From assembly GCF_015223105.1 (NCBI RefSeq), contig NZ_JADFTZ010000001.1:992001-1056000 (forward strand): 64,000 bases of DNA. Direction: 5' to 3'. The stretch's first letter is position 1. Every line of letters begins with the position of its first letter. Origin of the DNA: Flavobacterium proteolyticum (GTDB lineage Bacteria > Bacteroidota > Bacteroidia > Flavobacteriales > Flavobacteriaceae). Positions 59,517 to 64,000 of the stretch are shown here, one piece after another. The position numbers and the translations under genes are program-made. The notes under the pieces were generated by a model. That model did no database searches, had not been told where the DNA came from, and saw only the letters and a program-made list of their open reading frames with translations.

Positions 59517-60628
59517 TGCAACTCAGTTATTGGGAAATAAAAAATTGGTTTTCAAACGTAGATTTTACTATCGTAGGTAGTGGAATTGTAGGCTTACATA
59601 CCGCATTAGCGTTGCGTGAAAGATTTCCTTCGGCAAAAATTTTAATTCTTGAAAAAGGGGTTTTACCTCAAGGTGCGAGTACAAAAAATGCAGGTTTTGC
59701 TTGCTTTGGAAGTATTTCCGAAATCATAGACGATTTAAAAACCCATACCGAAGAAGAAGTCATTCAACTCATTCAAAAACGATATGCTGGTTTACAATTG
59801 CTTCGAAAAAATCTCGGCGATTCAGTCATTGATTTGAAACCTTATGGCGGCTACGAATTATTCTTAAAAGAAGACGAATCGTTTTATAACGAATGCATTC
59901 AGAAAATCCCATTCATTAACGATATTATAAAACCGCTTTTCAAAACCGATGTTTTTTCGAAAGAAGTCGATCGATTTAATTTTGGAAGTATTTTCGAAAA
60001 TTTGATTTTCAATCCGTTTGAAGCGCAAATCGATACTGGAAATATGATGCAAGCTTTGTTAAAAAAAGTATATCAAAATGATATCCTGATTTTAAACTCT
60101 CAAACCGTAACGAATTTTCAAGAAGTACACGATGGTGTTGAGGTAGAAACCAATGGGATTATATTCAAAACCAATAAATTATTATTCACCACAAATGGTT
60201 TTGCATCACAACTCACAAATAATCAAGTAAAACCAGCTCGGGCGCAAGTTTTAATCACAAAACCAATTCCGAATTTAGATATTAAAGGTACTTTCCATTT
60301 AGACAAAGGCTATTTTTATTTCAGAAATATAAACGATAGAATTCTTTTTGGCGGCGGAAGAAACTTAGATTTCGAAGGAGAAACTACAACTTCTCATGAT
60401 ACAACCGAATTGATTCAAAATCGTTTGGAAGAGTTATTAAAAAAGGTAATTTTGCCTCATCAGGAGTTCGAAATCGAACACCGATGGAGCGGCACTATGG
60501 GTGTGGGAATACATAAAAAACCTATAGTGGAACAACTTTCAAATAACGTTTATTGCGGAGTTCGTATGGGCGGAATGGGAGTTGCCATTGGCAGTTTGGT
60601 CGGACAAGAATTAGCAGATTTAATATAG
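59516..60628 (+). CDS. FAD-dependent oxidoreductase (DAO family)
   Basis: A D-amino-acid-oxidase-type flavoprotein. Dinucleotide motif FTIVGSGIVGLHTALALRERF, GASTKNAGFACFGS next to the flavin and the C-terminal WSGTMGVGIHKKPIVEQL and GVRMGGMGVAIGSLVGQEL. 370 residues. Substrate not known. It lies in a coupled run with DedA (TAATG) and mtgA. Confidence 0.88.
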   Translation: MQLSYWEIKNWFSNVDFTIVGSGIVGLHTALALRERFPSAKILILEKGVLPQGASTKNAGFACFGSISEIIDDLKTHTEEEVIQLIQKRYAGLQLLRKNLGDSVIDLKPYGGYELFLKEDESFYNECIQKIPFINDIIKPLFKTDVFSKEVDRFNFGSIFENLIFNPFEAQIDTGNMMQALLKKVYQNDILILNSQTVTNFQEVHDGVEVETNGIIFKTNKLLFTTNGFASQLTNNQVKPARAQVLITKPIPNLDIKGTFHLDKGYFYFRNINDRILFGGGRNLDFEGETTTSHDTTELIQNRLEELLKKVILPHQEFEIEHRWSGTMGVGIHKKPIVEQLSNNVYCGVRMGGMGVAIGSLVGQELADLI

Positions 60629-60629
60629 A

Positions 60630-61367
60630 ATGACAAAAAAAACTACTACAAAAAATAAATCACCAAAAGCACCAGCTAAAAAAAGAACTACAGGGCAAAA
60701 GATATTACGTTTCTTTTGGTTGCTCTTTTTATGGTTCAATATCATTAGTTTTTCGGTTGTTTTACTTTTCAAATTTGTTCCAGTTCCGTTTACACCTTTA
60801 ATGGGTATGCGCGCTTTAGAACATAATGAAGCCGGGAAAGAAATGACATGCAGTCACGAATGGGTGCCAATTGATGAAATTTCATTAAACCTTCAAAAAG
60901 CAGTTATCGCTAGTGAAGATGGTCGGTTTTTAGAACATTCTGGTTTTGATTTTGAAGCAATGCAAAAGGCTTTCAAGAATAATCAGAAAGGGAAACGTTT
61001 AAAAGGCGGAAGTACGATCTCACAACAAACCGCAAAAAATGTTTTTCTTTGGCAAGGTAGAAGTTATGTTCGTAAAGGTTTAGAAGCATATTATACGGTT
61101 TTAATAGAACTAATTTGGGGTAAAAAGCGTATTATGGAGGTTTATCTTAATAGTATCGAAATGGGAGATGGTGTTTATGGAGCAGAAGCTGCAGCAAAAC
61201 ATTGGTACAGAAAAGATGCCGCTAGTTTAACCCGTTATGAAGCGGCTGGTATTGCAGCTATTCTTCCAAATCCAAGAAAATACAAAGCTTCAAATTCATC
61301 ATCATACATTAATCGTAGAAAAGCAAGAATAAGTCGTGAAATTGGTTACGTGAAATTGGATTATTAA
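60630..61367 (+). CDS. mtgA: Monofunctional peptidoglycan glycosyltransferase
   Basis: It polymerises lipid II into glycan strands at the outer face of the inner membrane. Lys-rich N-terminus, one membrane helix (~28-50), then the GT51 domain: AVIASEDGRFLEHSGFDFEAM (catalytic Glu), KGGSTISQQTAKNVFLW, GKKRIMEVYLNSIEMGDGVYG and AAILPNPRKY. 245 residues. One base after the previous stop. Confidence 0.95.
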   Translation: MTKKTTTKNKSPKAPAKKRTTGQKILRFFWLLFLWFNIISFSVVLLFKFVPVPFTPLMGMRALEHNEAGKEMTCSHEWVPIDEISLNLQKAVIASEDGRFLEHSGFDFEAMQKAFKNNQKGKRLKGGSTISQQTAKNVFLWQGRSYVRKGLEAYYTVLIELIWGKKRIMEVYLNSIEMGDGVYGAEAAAKHWYRKDAASLTRYEAAGIAAILPNPRKYKASNSSSYINRRKARISREIGYVKLDY

Positions 61368-61377
61368 AAATACAAAT

Positions 61378-62202
61378 TTGAAAAAAACTATACTTATCAC
61401 AGGTGCTTCAAGCGGAATTGGGAAAGAAACTGCCTTATATTTTGCAAATAATAATTGGACGGTAATTGCTACTATGATTTCACTTGATTTAGCGGATGAT
61501 TTAGATACGATTCCCAATGTTTTTTGCTATGAACTCGATGTGACATCTTCTCAAAGTATTACAAAAGCAAAAGATAAAATTTTAAATAACCACAAAACCA
61601 TTAATGTTGTTTTAAACAATGCTGGTTTAGGCTACAGAAGTTTTGTGGAGTTGTCTGAAGATAATAAAATTGATAACATTGTTAATGTTAATTGGTTGGG
61701 CGCTGTTAAAGTGTGTAGAGCTTTTATACCCGTTTTTAGAGAACAAAATTTTGGGCAATTCATTACAATTTCATCCATTGCGGGATTGGTTAACTTACCT
61801 TTAGGAAGTTTTTATCACTCTACAAAGCAGGCAGTAGAAAGTTTCTCAGAATGCATGGCATATGAACTTTTAGATTTTAATATTAGCGTTAGTACGGTTC
61901 AATTTGGTAATGCACCTACTTCTTTTCAGGCTAATGTGACAAAATGTAACGCCACGATAATAGAATCTTACAATAGGTTAATGGATAAAGTGACTGCAAT
62001 TTTACACAAAAAGACAAAGAAAAACACCAATCTAACACCAATAATTACTAAAACTTTATTGAATATTGCAGAAAACCCTAAGAAAAATTTTAAAAGATAC
62101 ACCATTGGCTTTGATGCTAATTTTATGAGTTTTATTAGACGTTTATTAGGATATAAATTATTTAATTCGTTAATTCGAAAATCGGTTTTGGGTAAATTTT
62201 AA
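61378..62202 (+). CDS. Short-chain dehydrogenase/reductase
   Basis: A classical SDR: cofactor motif ILITGASSGIGKETALYFA, NNAGLGYRS (NAG), catalytic Ser in TISSIAGLVNLP and YHSTKQAVESF (YxxxK). 274 residues. The start is TTG 61378; no ATG precedes the Rossmann motif. Substrate unknown. Last gene of the symporter-to-SDR run. Confidence 0.92.
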   Translation: MKKTILITGASSGIGKETALYFANNNWTVIATMISLDLADDLDTIPNVFCYELDVTSSQSITKAKDKILNNHKTINVVLNNAGLGYRSFVELSEDNKIDNIVNVNWLGAVKVCRAFIPVFREQNFGQFITISSIAGLVNLPLGSFYHSTKQAVESFSECMAYELLDFNISVSTVQFGNAPTSFQANVTKCNATIIESYNRLMDKVTAILHKKTKKNTNLTPIITKTLLNIAENPKKNFKRYTIGFDANFMSFIRRLLGYKLFNSLIRKSVLGKF

Positions 62203-62300
62203 TATTTATATAATCGTTTTAGAAAGAAATTCACAGGTTTTAAAAAGTTTATTTCTAATTTTTCATCGGATTCTACTACTTTTATGGTTTAATCTGAGTT

Positions 62301-64000
62301 TTGAAAAGTAAATTTCTTCCATTTATTTTGCTGTTGTTTGCTGTCCAATTCTGGGCACAGCAGCCTGTTACTATTCAGTTAACAGAAAAAGATGGTTTGC
62401 CTGATATCGAATTTTACGATGTTTTGGAAGACAAAAACGGTTTTGTTTGGTTAGCCGCCGACAAAGGTTTGTTTCGATATGATGGAAAAACATTTTTAAA
62501 CTTTTCTCATCCACAAAAAAGAGGGTTATCGGTTTTTGGTTTGTTTGAAGATGCGGAAGGAAGAATTTGGTGCAATACCATTTCGGGTCAGTTTTTCTAT
62601 ATAAAAAATGGGAAAATGACTTTGTTTACTGATTTAAAAGACGAACTAAAAGGTCAACTTCCCGAATTTGAAGTAATTCAAAATCAATTGATTGCTTTTT
62701 CTGAAAAAGGAGTTTTTGTTATTGATGTAGCTACAAAAAAGCAAAATGTAATTAAAGATACTTCATCAGCTTCGCCTTATTATGGTTATCCTTTCCATTA
62801 CAAAAACCAACTTTATTTTACATTTGACAATCAAATTAAAATCTTTGAAAATAAAAAAATAAAATCTGTTTTTACGTTTTCGAACAAAAGAATTCAAACA
62901 ACTAATAATGCGTTTTGTAATCTAAATAACGGGATTTTCTTTTCTTCCAATTTTGAAGGAAAACAACACTTTTTTATTAAAAATGATACGAGCAATTCAT
63001 TTAAGGAATGCTCCGTTCCAAAAGAGTTAGTAAATAAAGTCATCGTTAATGTAATTAAAAGCGATGATTTGTTATGGTTTTGTACCAATCAAGGTGTGAT
63101 GGTTTGTACGATTTCAGGTGATAAAATAGCGTATAAAGCTACTTATTTAAAAGATGAGTATATCACAAAAATTATCAAGGATAAAAATAATAATTATTGG
63201 TTTACATCGCTTCGAAATGGTGTTTTTGTTATGCCAAATATTTATATCCAAAAAGAAGATTTCAATGGAATTTCGAATCAAATTGCAACACTTTGTAATG
63301 TAGAATCTAATTATTTGGTTTACGGAACTACAGATGGTAAAATCGGATTTTGGGACAAAAAAAATAACAAATGGACGCAGTTTTCTTTAGATTCCAATGC
63401 AAAAGTGGCCCAAATTCTCTACAATCCTACCTTTAAAAGTATTTTTATAAGTCAGGATAACCAATCGTATATATGGAATCTAAATCGAAACGAAATTCAT
63501 AAAGTTTCCTTTTTTGTTTCTTCAAAAAGCATCTCAATTTCCGCTAATAACGATTTGTTAAACGCAAGTTATGATAGGGCAACTGTTATGAAAAATCCTT
63601 TTGAAACAGTAAAAATTGGAACAGGTAAGTTGGTTATTCAAATTCCCCGTTTTGTTGAAAAGAAAGGATTGGAAATTAAAAATGATATTCGTTTCAAGCG
63701 TGCTTATGCGTCTTTTTACAGTTCAAAATACAATGCTAATTATGTTGGTTTCGTTGATGAATTGATGCAATTTGATACTCAAAACAACTCTTTTACTATT
63801 CGAAATAACAACAAGCCCATTTTAGCTTTAGATATTCAAGAAACAAGTGATGGAACAATCTGGGTAGCGACTTTTAATGATGGAATTATTGGAATTCAAA
63901 ATCAAAAAGTAGTTGCAGTTTTAGGTACGAATAATGGTCTTTTGTCGAACCAAATTAACAAGTTAAAAAGTAGTCATAACGAGTTGTGGATTGCCACCGA
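62301..64000 (+). CDS. Propeller-type sensor protein, 3'-truncated
   Basis: The frame is open from TTG 62301 to the window edge (~566 residues). A signal peptide (FLPFILLLFAVQFWAQ) is followed by repeats of the two-component regulator propeller type: EKDGLPDIEFYDVLEDKNG with FVWLAADKGLFRYDGK, EDAEGRIWCNT, GTIWVATFNDGI and a last SHNELWIAT. Such proteins usually continue into a Y_Y_Y domain and a histidine kinase or LuxR/LytTR end, which lies outside. A possible -7 box TACTTTTA lies at 62277-62284. Confidence 0.85.
   Translation, partial: MKSKFLPFILLLFAVQFWAQQPVTIQLTEKDGLPDIEFYDVLEDKNGFVWLAADKGLFRYDGKTFLNFSHPQKRGLSVFGLFEDAEGRIWCNTISGQFFYIKNGKMTLFTDLKDELKGQLPEFEVIQNQLIAFSEKGVFVIDVATKKQNVIKDTSSASPYYGYPFHYKNQLYFTFDNQIKIFENKKIKSVFTFSNKRIQTTNNAFCNLNNGIFFSSNFEGKQHFFIKNDTSNSFKECSVPKELVNKVIVNVIKSDDLLWFCTNQGVMVCTISGDKIAYKATYLKDEYITKIIKDKNNNYWFTSLRNGVFVMPNIYIQKEDFNGISNQIATLCNVESNYLVYGTTDGKIGFWDKKNNKWTQFSLDSNAKVAQILYNPTFKSIFISQDNQSYIWNLNRNEIHKVSFFVSSKSISISANNDLLNASYDRATVMKNPFETVKIGTGKLVIQIPRFVEKKGLEIKNDIRFKRAYASFYSSKYNANYVGFVDELMQFDTQNNSFTIRNNNKPILALDIQETSDGTIWVATFNDGIIGIQNQKVVAVLGTNNGLLSNQINKLKSSHNELWIAT

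Overview
The window looks like a stretch of a low-GC Bacteroidota chromosome, most likely Flavobacterium or a close relative in the Flavobacteriaceae. Reasons: type IX secretion (T9SS) C-terminal sorting tails on three large secreted proteins, a SusC/SusD/SusE outer-membrane system, a fused MurF-alanine racemase, a PID-CTERM mini-protein, and many promoters of the Bacteroidota form TAnnTTTG (-7) with TTTG or TTG about 17-21 nt upstream. Most of the window is housekeeping DNA with one accessory-type locus. No prophage, insertion sequence, CRISPR array or integration scar was seen, and no gap between genes exceeds about 270 bp.

Layout. 1-3.6 kb: the end of a T9SS adhesin-like protein, then pth, rplY and prs on the minus strand and tRNA-Leu(CAA). 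3.8-24.6 kb: a complete alpha-glucan (starch/maltodextrin) utilisation locus. The minus strand carries susC-susD-susE and a secreted GH13 amylase. A LacI-type regulator sits in the middle, next to a 14-bp palindromic operator. The plus strand carries an MFS sugar permease, beta-phosphoglucomutase, a GH65 phosphorylase, GH97 (SusB), GH13 (SusA), an esterase and a GH13 lipoprotein. Glucans would be cut outside the cell, pulled through SusCD, trimmed in the periplasm, imported as maltose and split by phosphorolysis. 24.7-31.4 kb: two lipoproteins, a prolyl oligopeptidase and a three-gene TonB-receptor cluster with a His/Cys-rich small protein, probably for a transition metal. 31.6-36.3 kb (minus): asd, mscL, murF-alr, tdk. 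36.3-44.8 kb: an unknown acidic protein, rsmI, a small membrane protein, OsmC, HopJ-family, recJ and an MFS exporter, then lpxH, a LolC/E-like permease and rbfA on the minus strand.

44.8-51.5 kb: methylmalonyl-CoA epimerase, tRNA-Met(CAT), the PID-CTERM mini-protein, divergent ribE/pdxA, and the lipid-synthesis run DUF177-rpmF-fabH-accB-accC. 51.5-57.3 kb (minus): a HExxH protein, an S9 peptidase and a large T9SS metallopeptidase with two near-identical fibronectin domains. 57.6-62.2 kb (plus): a dicarboxylate/glutamate symporter, DedA, a FAD oxidoreductase, mtgA and a short-chain dehydrogenase. 62.3 kb to the end: the start of a large periplasmic-propeller sensor protein, cut by the window edge.

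I did not find a convincing wholly new system. The best leads are regulatory: an attenuator-like hairpin in the sus operon, the LacI operator, leaderless-type promoters and a hairpin across a GTG start. Others are a conserved lipoprotein motif, the putative metal operon and an inverted-repeat element near 37.4 kb.
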